Position numbers and translations under genes: made by a program
Shown here: positions 13,690 through 25,700 of the stretch, piece by piece
Layout of the letters: each line of letters begins with the position of its first letter
How positions within the stretch are numbered: the first letter of the stretch is position 1
Assembly (NCBI GenBank): GCA_021904315.1
Contig: CM038908.1
Span: forward strand, 17,194,501-17,258,500
DNA length: 64,000 bases
DNA from: Sphagnum magellanicum
Lineage: Eukaryota > Streptophyta > Sphagnopsida > Sphagnales > Sphagnaceae
Reading direction: 5' to 3'
The notes under the pieces: model-generated
Seen by the model: the letters and a program-made list of their open reading frames with translations, nothing else
Told to the model about the DNA's origin: nothing
The model's database searches: none

Positions 13690-15420
13690 AAGTTGTGTAT
13701 TTTCATTTTAAGTTTGAGGAGGGGTTGTTCCAAATCCAAAGTGGCATTTTTATTTATTCCTTTCCTTTGTCAATTTGTTGACACGAAATCTATAGCCCTG
13801 AAGAAGAAAACATCGGTCAAAAACTCAACCAACCTTGGTGAGTTTCATGACAACTCATGTCACATTTTACGTTGCAACAAGTTAGAACTTGGGCCCATAC
13901 TCGAGACTTTATCCTCAAGTGTTGACCAAAATTTAGGTTCAACAACATCATATCATTCAAAGTTTGTAGTGAACGAGGAAGTCAACGCTAGTTCATCAGA
14001 AGAAGACCCCCCTACTTTGGAAGCTAGGAAGCGACATGGTTGACCAAGTCAATTTGCTAAAGTAGGAAAGGTGAGCTCTTTGGTGACTACTTGCATTATC
14101 ACCTTTTCAACCTATTATTGCAACTATGAATGAAATCCATGTATGAAGGTGCATGGATTTTTTTATGCAATCTTGTTAAGATCTAGTGATGAAAAACACA
14201 ATAAGACTTTATAAACCTCATTTTCAAACATTGTATTTCTTCAACAATTAAAAGGGCATTGTAGTCTTGATATCTTGTGTATTTTTTAAGCCGGTACATA
14301 ATGATATTGTTTTAAGCCCATCTGAGGCTTGTAAATATTCCAATTAATGTAACCTTCTTCTAAATATGTTTGTACGCATGTGAGTTGTGCACATATGCAT
14401 CTTGCAGGAAAAAGAGGTTCCTTGGTTGTGAAAGGTGAAAACACCACGTCTAAAAAAGGCCATGTCAAATGCAAATGTTAGAAAATCACAAATTGATGAT
14501 GATGTTATTTGGGATAAGGCTCTTAATCTATATGAAGAAGGGGCAAATCATGGGCTGTAATTAATTTGCAACTATAATACAATTTTTTGATTTTTTGATG
14601 TGGCATTTTATTTATTAATTTGCCATATTTCCATGGGACAATTGCAATGTAGTTGTATATTGGTTGTTTTGGAGCTTTAGTTGTAGGGTAGTCTAGTTGT
14701 CGTGGACACACTTTCTCATAATGTTTAAAGTTGCATAATTTCTAATTTTGTGCAAATGATATGAATCATTGCATTGGCAGTATAAAGCACTTGTGGAAGT
14801 ATGCATTGGATAGTTTAGTTGTTTTGGAAATTTGACTCATTCAAGTTGAAACCAATCTCACCCAAGTTGAAATCAAGTCTTTTGAAGAAGCAAGATTTGT
14901 TATAAATAGATAATGGTTAATTTTTCCTTGAAGCCTATTTAGAGGGGAAATTTTCATTATTATAAATAGGATAGTGGATGAAATGTTGTGGCTAACATCA
15001 CATAATGGTAAAGTTGTTCATTGTATAATGTTATTCAATATGTCAAATCTACATTACAATCGATGGGAGACTAAGTGACCTCTTGAAACAATTATAAACC
15101 CACCATTAGAGGTTCCCCCTCCTAGATATGGATGAATTTATAAGATTTTATTTGGCCAAAATCCAAATAAAAGGTAATATGAAATTATAATAGGAAATTT
15201 CCCAGCTTGCACTTGTTTGGATTTTGTAGCAATGATTTTTAATTCATTACGTCGGTGAGGGAAATGGTGTTCTATAAACACATGTACTATGTTTTATAAC
15301 ATGTCATGTTTTGTGGGCATTTCAAAAGTTTCATCCATTTTTTAATTTGGAGTTGTGATGAAGTTTGTCATTTGTTATATTCCAATGTAACTTTGATGTA
15401 GGTAGGAGTATTATTTTGAA
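13690..15420 (+). pseudogene. Relic of a SWIM-type zinc-finger gene or MULE-like transposase
   Basis: Three coding-looking pieces share the plus strand. The first, 13700-14067, ends in a basic, AT-hook-like RKRHG-(stop)-PSQFAK followed by a GT donor. The second, about 14408-14520, begins after a CAG acceptor and reads MSNANVRKSQIDDDVIWDKA and ALNLYEEG. The third, about 15110-15400, reads RYG-(stop)-IYKILFGQNPNKR, IIIGNFPACTCLDFVAMIF, then YKHMYYVL, HVMFCGHFKSFIHF and IWSCDEVCHLL. The C-x-C ... (C)-K-H spacing is that of a SWIM finger, with the third Cys apparently lost (Tyr). Stops and frame changes show it is not functional. SWIM fingers occur in Mutator-like transposases and their FAR1/FRS-type host derivatives; which of these this was is not decidable here. 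Confidence 0.4.
14580..14740 (+). repeat. Dispersed repeat shared with 44.70-44.88 kb
   Basis: GAGCTTTAGTTGTAGGG, then a GT-rich spacer, then GGACACACTTTCTCATAATG matches GAGCTTTAGTTGTAGGGCAA, TGG and TAGACACAATTTCTCATGAT at 44817-44875, in the same orientation. Both sit in AT-rich DNA with nearby GTTGCATAATAGTTG-like words. Probably pieces of one transposon family. Confidence 0.55.
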
Positions 15421-15429
15421 TTGTCAATT

Positions 15430-18400
15430 TTAACACTTGTTTTGATGCTATGTGTTTGGTTCTTAAACTACAATTTGCAAAGGATGTTATTGTTCTGGTT
15501 TTATAAACAATTTGATAATTGTTCATTCAACATTTTGTTTGGCATGAATGATCAAACACTATTGGATAGAAATTAGTTATCAAATTAATTTAAATGTTAA
15601 TTAATAATCAAAAAATTATCTTGAAAGATTATGGGAGATAATTTTTAAATTTCAATTGTAGATAACTGTAACAAACATTATGTATGATATCCTTGTCACC
15701 AATAACATATTTTGTCTACTTGGATGACTATTCTATATCATTAAAGGACTATTCTTGCCACGTTAGTAAAATATTTTGTCCATGTGGATGGAATATCCTT
15801 ATTTATGTGGAGAATATTTGGCTTGCGTGGAAGGCAGCCTTTCCAAATGTTGGAATAATTTTTTCCATGCTATGAAAAATGTAAATAGTTGGGGATTTCA
15901 CATTTGTTACATATCACACCAATTGTTTTAAGTTGTTGGATGAAATCATTTAGTTCAATGGTGCCAATCACCCTGGAATATTGGTGGGGTCCTTTGGCGG
16001 CTCCATGTATGTATTCCATGTATCACAACAATGGTTAGGTGACAACTCTCACAAGGGATTTTGTTTCAAAATCTGAGGACTTTTCCTTAAATGATGATGA
16101 AGGTGGTTTAAGTGGTTTGAACCACACCCCACACCTAAAAAAGCCATTGGTGATAGTAAGCACATACCCTATATTTATATCACATGCTCCTTCCATGGTG
16201 AACTTTAATTTGTGTGTCCCACCCAAAGTCTTTATTAGTACCCAAAGTTTGTTGAACTTGTAACAAATTACATTAAATTAAAAGGGTGTTGAAATTGTTG
16301 TGGTTTAACTTATCCTTTAAACCATGATTCCCATAATACAAACCTAAGGATGTTGCACCTATATGGCTATGACACTTACATCCACAAAACATTTCATAAG
16401 GCCAATAAAACTTAGGCATGATGTGAACACAATAAAAGTGGTTTATTAGCTATCAACCCAATTTCATCATTACAAATAAAACATGGGATGATCATTAATC
16501 AAATCCAAGACATTCATAACAACACCAATTCCATACAACCTATTCCAACTCAACCCTAATCATTATGTTTAAACCAAACAAATGTCAAACAAAACCTACA
16601 CAATGGTCAAAATTAAGTAGACCTTGTCTCATGCTTTACCATTAACCACAACAACTACAACCCCAAATTTCATTATGGCAATAAAAGCACATGTGAAAAG
16701 GCGCATAACCTTTCATCTTGGGTTTCCCACCATGTAGTATGCACATGTTCCTAAAAGATCGACCTAGGAGCTTATGTTTGTTCTTTATATAGTTGACCAA
16801 TGGCACACAACTTATAAAACCCCTTTACCCCTTGAAAATGAACTAGTAGCCCAACCAACACAACAATGAAAACTTGCACACCCAACAATCACAAGTGGAT
16901 ATGCACAAATCATACAACATGAATTTTCAATTTTGTGATTTGTGTACAAGAATTATGACAAGAATTCAAAAGTCTTTCCATTTGTTGATGGCATGGCACA
17001 ACCTTTCATGTTGGTGACAAGACTAGATGCTTACCAATACAAGAAATTGATACTAAAAAAACTCAAAAAATCGACATAACACTCACCACCTCTCCACAAA
17101 TGTTCAATTTTTTTTGGTCTCCAAATGGCCTAAAATCTCCCACATTCATAATGCTCCTCCCCAAAAACTCATTAGCACAAACAACCCATGATTTTGCCTT
17201 TGTATGAATGAAATATGAAATTTCAAAATATAAATGAAAATTAATTCAAAATGGAATATAGCCTTTGGCCTCCAATTTTTTTTCCAAAACTTCTGAAAAC
17301 TTGCACATGTGTAACCTTTTTTTATAGAAACTATATGGCACAAAAATCACACCAAACGGAAATAATATGTGATTGTGATTATGCCCTCAATGAGGTCATC
17401 CATCATGTTGTATGATATCATTCACAAAACATTTCACATCACATGATGTCATTCACATTGTGATTTTTTTCAATTTTCACCTTTTCAAAAAAAAAAAAGT
17501 CTTAATCATTTCACTTCAAATATGAAATGATGTGATGACACGTCTAGTCATAAGCACCAACTTGTCCAATTTTTTTTGACCTATCACCAAATCATTAGTC
17601 GCCTATAAATAAGATGAACCAAACCTCTTAGTTTGGAAAAATGAAACAAAACGAAAGTTTCTAATTTGTCCCTTTAAATTTTTTTATCCCAAGCTTAGTA
17701 CATTAAACCTCCAAAAATGAGCCAAACTTTTGAGGTTTGGAGAAAATGTAAAATTTTTCAATCCATTTCAATTATTCCCATCAGCAATTTCTTATGGTGA
17801 ACCCCTTCTTTTGGTCCTTTTGTTGCAACTAGAGTTGTTTGATGTTAAACACATGGAACTGGCCTCAACAAGGAGAATGAAAAAGAACAAGAAAGAAAGG
17901 AGGAAAACCAAACAAATAGAAAGGAAGGATGAAAGGAAAGGCCCTTCGTGATAGAAGTTAGGCCTCTTCTTTGATGGTTTTTTTCTTTTTGTCCTTTCCT
18001 TCACATAACAAAATTTTGGGTCCAAGCCCTCATTGAGGTTCAACTCCTCAAGGAGTTTTAACCCAAAACATATACAAAGTCACAAAAGTCTTAGAGCAAC
18101 TTCTTTAGTTCAAAAGACAAACCAAGAAGTACCTTCTAAATATAATTCCTACTAGTTGCAACTTCACAAGCAAAAACACAACCAACATGACACACAACAT
18201 TTGTTTTAACTCCTAATCAAATTAATCCTTGTGTAAAACACATAACAAAAAACCTAATAAAACTAACTAACCTAGTTGTAAAACAACACAAAATTAGACC
18301 AATCAACAAAACTAAAACAAATTCACATCATAGGACATTGAAAATAAAACTTATTTCACAACACTTGTTGCAAGAAACTTTGTGCAAACACTTGAAATTT

Positions 18401-19180
18401 CAAGGTTGCACAAAATTTAAAGAATCACACATTTGATGATTCAAAATATGATTCACTTGCAATGCAAGAATTCGAGCCCAAAAAACACAAAAAAAAATTC
18501 AAGAAAATTTATGAAAGAACTTACATAACATAGAAAAACTATAATAATGACAAACATATTTTTTAGAATCTCAAATCATTTTTGGTGATTTGAGATCACA
18601 CAAATTAAGATTATATCTCATTCACAAAATATCTTGAACTTTGTTCAAATTTAAATTGGTTCAAAACAAAAACCTAAACAACTAAACAACCTAGTTCATC
18701 CTTAATTAATTGGGACCTAATTGATGAACCAAACTAACACATCAGAATCTTTGAACAATCATTTTATTTTCATTTTATTTTCATTTGACAATTTGCCAAG
18801 GTGACCTAACATCCATGATGGTGTGTTCACCTTTTTTTTTGAAGGCCTTTTAATGGCCATATTAAGCCCAAAAAATGATAGATTTCAACTTAGTGCCCTT
18901 GATTTAGTTGAAATATTTAAGAAATTATTTACATAATTTTGAGATTTTAGCATGGTGCCAAGGGGGTGCTGGTTCCTTGAGAATATCTCAAAATTACAGA
19001 ATTTATTTACTCATAATTATTTATTGCAGAACCTACCCGGCTATTGCGGCAGGCCAGTTTTTGATTTCAAGTATTGGGTTTTTATCTAAAGTTTTGGAAT
19101 TGTCCCCACTAAGGAACTCCACAAATTGCACACTAAATTATCTACTTTCAAACATACCAGCTTAGTTCTTGTATTTAGTA
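15430..19180. other. AT-rich spacer with simple-sequence stretches
   Basis: Nothing recognisable on either strand. A Lys/Arg-rich frame at about 17870-17950 is a purine-run artefact. The segment 18050-18760 is A- and C-rich on the plus strand (many AAACAACA-type words). Confidence 0.6.
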
Positions 19181-19189
19181 TTTATATTC

Positions 19190-20185
19190 ACCTCTCGTAT
19201 TAATTAGATGAGATGCCTCCCAAGTTCAATTTATTTATTTTTGCAATGAGCTAATTTGATTGGCCCATCACTTAAAAAAAAAGAAAAAGAAAAGGAACTA
19301 TTGAGGCTCCCCAATATAAAAGGTTCTATCTTGAAGTGTAGAGTTTGTCCGCTTTGGCCCAGCTAAATAGGTGAAAGGAGGACAACATTTGGCAAAGCAT
19401 CTGGGATAAAAGTGAGGTGTTATGAAGAACATGTTGGGGAACACAATTGGAACTGGGGGACATGTTGAGAACCTGATGGGAACTTAAAGGGAACATAGTG
19501 GGAACACATTGGTAACCAGGGAAAAATGATAAAAAATCCTCTCCCCCCCCCCCCCCCCCCCCCCCCCCCCCACTCCCCCCAACAAACTTAAAAGGAAAAA
19601 AAGCAAGGCAGCTTGAATGCATGCTTGGGCCTTCCCATTGGCCAACTGAAATTTATATTACCAAAAGAGTTCGTCACCATTTTTGGCCTTGGGTAATACC
19701 CTTGCAAAGAACACCCTACTTATTCTGTTTCATATTAATTAGTTGGGGGTGCCTCACAAGTTCAATTATTATTTTATTTTTTGGGCAATAAGCCAATTTT
19801 GATTGGCCCATGGCAAAAAAAGTTGAAACTATGAAGGCTCCCCAAAATAAAAGATTCTATGGGAAGATGATGTGCCTCTTCCTTTGGCTCGGCTATATAG
19901 GTGTGAAGGGGAGGACTTTGGGCAAAACATATGGGATTAAAGCGAGGTGCTATTGGGAACACCCTTAAGGAACACATTGAAGACCTAGGGAAAATATTGA
20001 AAACCCATTGGGAACAAAGGGAAAAAGAAAAAAAGAATCTCCCCCCACTCTCCCCAACCCAAAACTTAAAATAAAAAAAGAATCAAGGCACTTTGAGTGC
20101 ATGATGAGACCTCGCATTGGCTGCATGAAATTTCTGTTTCCAAAGTTCGTCACCATTTTCGGCCTGGGGTAATAACCCCATTATA
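19190..20185 (+). repeat. Tandem duplication, period about 0.53 kb, with poly-C tract
   Basis: Copy 1 (about 19190-19700) and copy 2 (about 19720-20185) share, in order: a CAAGTTCAATT phrase, TTGATTGGCCCAT, GAGGCTCCCCAA, a GGCTC/GCCCAGCTA...ATAGGTG block, GGGATTAAAGCGAGGTG-like sequence, several GGGAACAC phrases, and TTCGTCACCATTTT. The C stretch is 29 long in copy 1 (19543-19571) but only interrupted runs in copy 2. Confidence 0.85.
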
Positions 20186-20189
20186 AACT

Positions 20190-22320
20190 GGGGGTACTGA
20201 GGTATTTTAGAAATTCCTTTTGGGTTTCTATCCATTTAGGTATTCTAAATACTTCAAAGATGTATATAGATCATACAAACAGACCCATTTAAATGAAAGT
20301 CTCTTTTCCCACTTGCCTCCCCCCTATTTTCAGGCCTTCACCCTCAAATTAGAGAAGGCCTTGCACTAGGAGCAATCATACAGTGTATAGTTTGCTTGCA
20401 CACCATTTGCCATCATGAGCAATAAGCTGCCATAGTGCACAAATTTACATGTACAAGTTATAGAAATTGAATGGTGTGAGTACACACACCCACTCAATGC
20501 AATTGAGTAGGTCTCCACATGTTTCCTTACCGTTGATGAAATACTGAATGTTTTAACAAAATTTTCAAAGCTTTCAAAGAAGCCATTTTATTTCTGAAAC
20601 TTGGCAATGAAAAATTATGGATCCAAAAAAAATTTGGTGGAGGCTTGGTTCAAGAAAGTGAGCAATATGGAAACCTTAACTACGTATCATCCAAATTGTC
20701 TAAAATACTAGAGTTTGTTTCGAGGAGAAAATTTGAAATGTTTTGAATTCACCTGCCCCCAAAAGTCACAAGTGTCCCCCACCTCCCCCACATGCAGAAC
20801 TTTAGTATGTAAAAATTGTAACAATCTCACTAACATCATATTTCTAGGGTTAATATTCATAGCACCGGGGCCAAGGACCTAAAATTTATATATTACGTAC
20901 CCATTTTTGCAAAACCATAAATTTCAGTTAAATGGTGTAAAAATGCCACATTCCTAATGACTAGGATGTTACAACTTCTAACTTCCATTCAGCAAATCAA
21001 ACTCTTAAGCTCCAATCACACTTGGTGTTAATGACTCTAATGTTAAGTCCCCTAACACCAATTTACATTTAAAAAATAATTCTAGCTACTTAGAGCTTAA
21101 ACTTACTTATGATAAATTACAATATTAAATTAAATTTTTACACTCTTATTACTGGCTATGATGTTACAACTCTTATTAATAATTAGGTCATATTAAACCC
21201 TAACATTTTCTAATGATCATTTGCACTTGTGATGATGGTAAGTTTCTTTTGCACATTGTTTTTTTTTATTATATTGAAAAAGTGGTAGATAAGTGAATGG
21301 ATGGATAAGTGAGTACATATGGTGTTTATGGCTTAGGGAACATTGGTACACAATGTTAACATTGAGTTAAAAAACCCTTTGATGAAATGCTAACTAACAT
21401 TATCCTTTGATTGAAAAAATTTAAAGATTTCTTGTTAAGTTATTATGCTCATAACATTTCTTAACATTCTCGAACACCAATTACCACATATAATACATTC
21501 CTCCCTACAAAGTGGAATCAAAGATTGATATCATATATACATATCAACCTTTTTTTTGCCTGTGAAATTTTGTGATAGTTTGAAAGTTTTTGTTTGTTTA
21601 CTAGTCTTCTGGAAAAAAAAGGTCCAATTTTTTTTTTAAACCTTGAAAATCACCAGATTTCAACAAGTAGGTAGCCAAAAATATGTCAACATGTTTACAT
21701 ATATATATTTATAATTAAAAAAATCAGCCTACAAATGATTGCCACCTCACCTACATGACAAATACACATGTATCTCTCCTTCCACATTAAAGCCAAAGGC
21801 TCACACTTTTTTCATAGGAAAAATGGATTATTAGGGCCATAGTGCTAACGAGACTAATGTTTAATAATTTGGGTTTGAGACAGATTTATATCCTATAACT
21901 AAAATCAAATCTAATTTTTTTGAAAAATTGAGTAATTAAAAAAAATAGAGATATATTGAAATTTTCTATTCTAACAGATAATTAGAAGTACTCAGTAAAG
22001 CCAAAAGGAGTTTTGCTTTTGTATTAGGTAGGCAGGTAATTCATTCATGATAAACCGGACTGGTGAAGGAGGTGGACAGGGGGGGGTTGGCGTCGATTAC
22101 TTTCACCGCGCGATTATTCCACACATAGTTACCCGTCTTTAGTCCGGGCAGCATCTAAATTTGTTTGGATACCACTGCCCGATATTTAATGGGTAAATAC
22201 CCTAGGACCTGATTCGCTGATTTTCGGCTAGTTAGGTATCCTGACCCTATTGGGGGAGGTATGTAGGAATCGGTAAAAAGAAAAGCACCCTATCGATCGG
22301 CAGGTAGCTATGAATAGATA
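20190..22320. other. Spacer upstream of the helicase gene
   Basis: AT-rich and non-coding until about 22.0 kb, where G+C content rises and GGTAGG-type words begin. That rise probably marks the distal promoter. Confidence 0.6.
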
Positions 22321-22329
22321 AACAAAAGT

Positions 22330-22450
22330 ACCTACCCTGCTGGTGGCTGGAAGGTCGGAAAAAATGAGAATGCCAGGAGGGACATAGGTAGGTCGCTGTG
22401 GACAACTTCTTGTTTTGATACCTACCCTGAGTTAAACTAGTGAGGTAGGT
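22330..22450. promoter_or_regulatory. Cluster of four AC-I-type (ACCTACC) motifs
   Basis: Exact ACCTACC occurs at 22330-22336 and 22420-22426, and its complement GGTAGGT at 22387-22393 and 22444-22450. Near-matches continue from about 22020. ACCTACC is the classic AC-I element bound by plant R2R3-MYB factors. The cluster sits 335-455 bases before the helicase ATG, so a promoter role is plausible but inferred. It could also be a simple low-complexity expansion of a GGTA repeat. Confidence 0.4.
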
Positions 22451-22699
22451 AGTCACTAATCATGATTAAGTCACCTGTTGAGTGATTTGATTAAGAGTTT
22501 CTACTTCGTCTGGTAACTCATGCCTTTATCTAGTTAACGAGATTAGTGGGTACTTGACTAATTATGGCTGATTAGAAGGTGTGTAGTAAATGCGCCGTCT
22601 TCCTCCTGCTGCGCTTCCCTTGGCTTTCTTGGCGGTCCCTGGTCTTCATGTGTCTTTTGCGTCGTCGGTTTTTGTGAACTACGTGCGGGCGCCCTCCTC

Positions 22700-22785
22700 C
22701 GCGAGAGAGAGAGAGAGAGAGAGAGTTGTCCTTCGTCTCCTCTCTCTTGGCGCCAACCGAGTGAGTCCCAAGAAGTGCAAGAATA
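22700..22785 (+). promoter_or_regulatory. GA-repeat 5' leader of the helicase gene
   Basis: A run of about eleven GA units lies at about 22702-22724, roughly 60 bases before the chosen ATG. GA/CT tracts in this position are common in plant core promoters and 5' untranslated leaders. The transcription start itself cannot be seen from sequence. Confidence 0.5.
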
Positions 22786-25700
22786 ATGCCAGCGGAGAGG
22801 ATGCGCATCCGAGATCGCACGCTGCCTGTGCGGCGGTTGAAGGAGCGCATCATCGACAAAATCAAATTGAATCGTGTTACTCTCATCTGTGGCTTCACCG
22901 GATCAGGTATACTTCCGTCGGCACTTTCTCTTTTCTTTTCTTGTCTATTTCTCTCTCTCTCTTTCTCTCTTCTGGTTTCATTTTCTACCTCGTTTTGATT
23001 TGTTTTGTGAGTCAATGAGATGGAAAAAGGAGCACGAAACTCGTCAATATCTTCTTGTGTTTCTAATTTGGATTTTCTTGTCGGGATTTGTCATTGTTGA
23101 AGAGAGATTGTTCCGTTTCCGTGAGATTCAGGCTTTGTACGCCAACATGTTGAGCCAAGATTTTCCTTCCTTGGATTTGTCGGTATGCTGTGGGGTTTAT
23201 GAGGAGGTTTTGGAAGTCGTTCTTGTAAGCTCAGTGTGGACGCCTGCTGCTACGGCATAGTTATGTGATGCTCAGAACGCCGTCGATGATGTCTTAGAAT
23301 GACATTATCGCTTTCGGCCTTGTGGAGAAGTGAGCAATTGGAAGGTCTCTTGTCTAGAATCCATCTTGACCGAATTACGCCGCTGAAAACCGATCGACTT
23401 GGAAGAAGTTGCAAACTGGAGTGTAATCTCTCTGGACTTTCTGAAGTTCCGGTATGATCTAGACTTTTGTTTCTACAATTTGCTGAATTATTCATCGGTG
23501 ATTGTTGTTTTGTAGGTAAGAGCTCTCAGGTTCCTCAGATGCTCTTGGAGGAAGGCCTGGCACCAGTGTTATGCACACAGCCTCGAAGGCTTGCTGTTGT
23601 GGCAGTAGCAAAGCGTGTTGCCAAGGAGCGGGGCTGTGTTCTTGGGCAGGAGGTCGGCTACCACATCGGGCAGCTAAATATCTCATCCTCCAAGTACTCT
23701 GCTAATCCTCCTGTACCAGACAAATCTATGATTTCTTGGTTGCAAAGTCCTGCAGACATTGAAATTCTTATCCATGCAAACAACCTAATCACTTGACAAG
23801 GACATGACTTAGAAATCAAGTCAGTCCTACTGGGCAAACATCAGACATATGCAACACACCATGTTTATCTGATGTGGAGAGAAGCTACATTTGCTGGAAA
23901 TTGTAGCTAATGCTAGAAGATGGTCACATACATAAATGCCTGTTGCAGGTCCAAGATTGTATTTGAAACAGCAGGAATTCTTTTAGAGGAGCTCAGGACT
24001 AATGGTGTGGCAGCTCTGGCTCGATATAAAGTTGTTGTTTTGGATGAAGTGCACGAGCGCTCTGTTGAATCAGACTTGGTCTTGACTTGTGCGAAGCAGC
24101 TGATGCTTCGGATATTGGAAATCCGGTACTGCACTTCCCGCACCATGCAAGACACAGAAAAGGGAACATCGTAGAGAATATTACTAACATGCAGTTTCAG
24201 TAGAACTTGCTTTTTCATTCTCAGCTTGCATACTGGCTCCAGAGTTTTTTTGATAGTTTTAACTTTCCAGGGAAAAATCCTGATTAAAAGATCTAAGTAT
24301 TTGTCCTTTTTTCAGGTTGGTTCTAATGTCTGCAACAGCAGATTTCCAGAGATATAAGGAGTATTTTAGTGAGCTTGGCAAAGAGGACAGGCTTGAGACG
24401 ATTGCCATCCCAAATATAGCAAGTGCTCTCCAGAGTTGTTTGCTGCAGACAAAACTCAAGTACTTGGAAAATGTGAGTTCCTCACTTGCACCTGAGTTAT
24501 GCCACCTATTCTAGCTATCAGTTGTTTGAGTTCACTGTCTCAAAAATTTATGTTCAGATGAAGTTACAGATTTCCCATAAGAAAGATGTTGCATGTCCCT
24601 TTATAGAGTAGAGGAGCAACTCTGGAGTGCCATACTGACAGAGGGGAGTTCACCAAAACTCTACACCTTGCAATGTCGAAATAACTTTGACCCTAAATGC
24701 TCAAAAGTGACTGACTTAACTGACTTTCTGCAGGTGGTTGACCAGCTAGGCAACCAGGCAGAACATGTTTCTGTGCTCACTAAAATGCAAATTGACCCAA
24801 CTCCAGCAGAATGTAATACAGATATAGGGCTTGCAACATTCTCAATGATTCGGGACCTTATTGTCCACCTCCATGAGAATGAGACTGATATCTCAAAGAG
24901 CGTCCTTGTTTTTCTACCGACTTACCGGGCCTTGGAGCAGCAATGGTCCCTTCTCACAGAAACAGGATTGTCTTTTCGTCTGTATGCTCTCCACAGCAGC
25001 ATTGATATGGAACACTCCTTGAAAGCTATGGAGGTTGCTTGTAACTTTAACCGCAAGGTTTGTCATTTAGATTTTGGTTTCACTGCAATTCTGATCTTTG
25101 TTTCAATCCTAGCATCTATTTTGGTGTGAAATATTGAGAAACCTTAAATATAACTCCCTGCTTGAAATGTAATTATTCATCTTGTGTGGCTGCTTCTCAT
25201 TTTTGCAATCAAGGGTGTGATTTGGAATGTAGTAACCAATCTGGATCACATGCTAGATCTTTGTTTACAAGTTATTTTGGTCAGAGACATCTAAGTTATG
25301 AAGGTCTCACCTATGTGTGGAATGATGGAGCTTATTCAAGTGCTTGGTGTGAAGTCTCACCTGTGCAGGGTTATAAAGTTTTGGCTTGTACACATTTCTA
25401 TTCACACCCTGGCTTGCTCTTCATGGCAGGTCATTCTGGCAACAAATGTTGCCGAATCATCTGTGACAATTCCAGGAGTTTCCTTTGTTATTGATTCTTG
25501 CCGCTCCGTTGAAATATATTGGGACACTGTCAAACAGCTACATTGTTCTCGTCTCGTGTGGATATCACAATCTCAGGTCATTTTTTTGGTTGTTTGAAGT
25601 TACATTGAAATCTCTTTCAAAGATGCTCCTCTTGTCCTATCATCTCACCATTCTTGATGTAGCAAATGTTCCTATTTCTTGATTATAGTAGGTGCTTAGG

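Noticed and set aside
17792-18043. Lys/Arg/Ser-rich frame resembling a basic nuclear protein
   Set aside because: Arises from a GAAAGGA purine tract; the opposite strand gives an equally open Ser/Leu/Phe-rich frame.
22590-23018. 142-codon plus frame and its minus-strand partner over the helicase start
   Set aside because: Both run through the GA repeat and helicase exon 1 in other frames; only the frame from 22786 carries helicase motif I and splices in phase.
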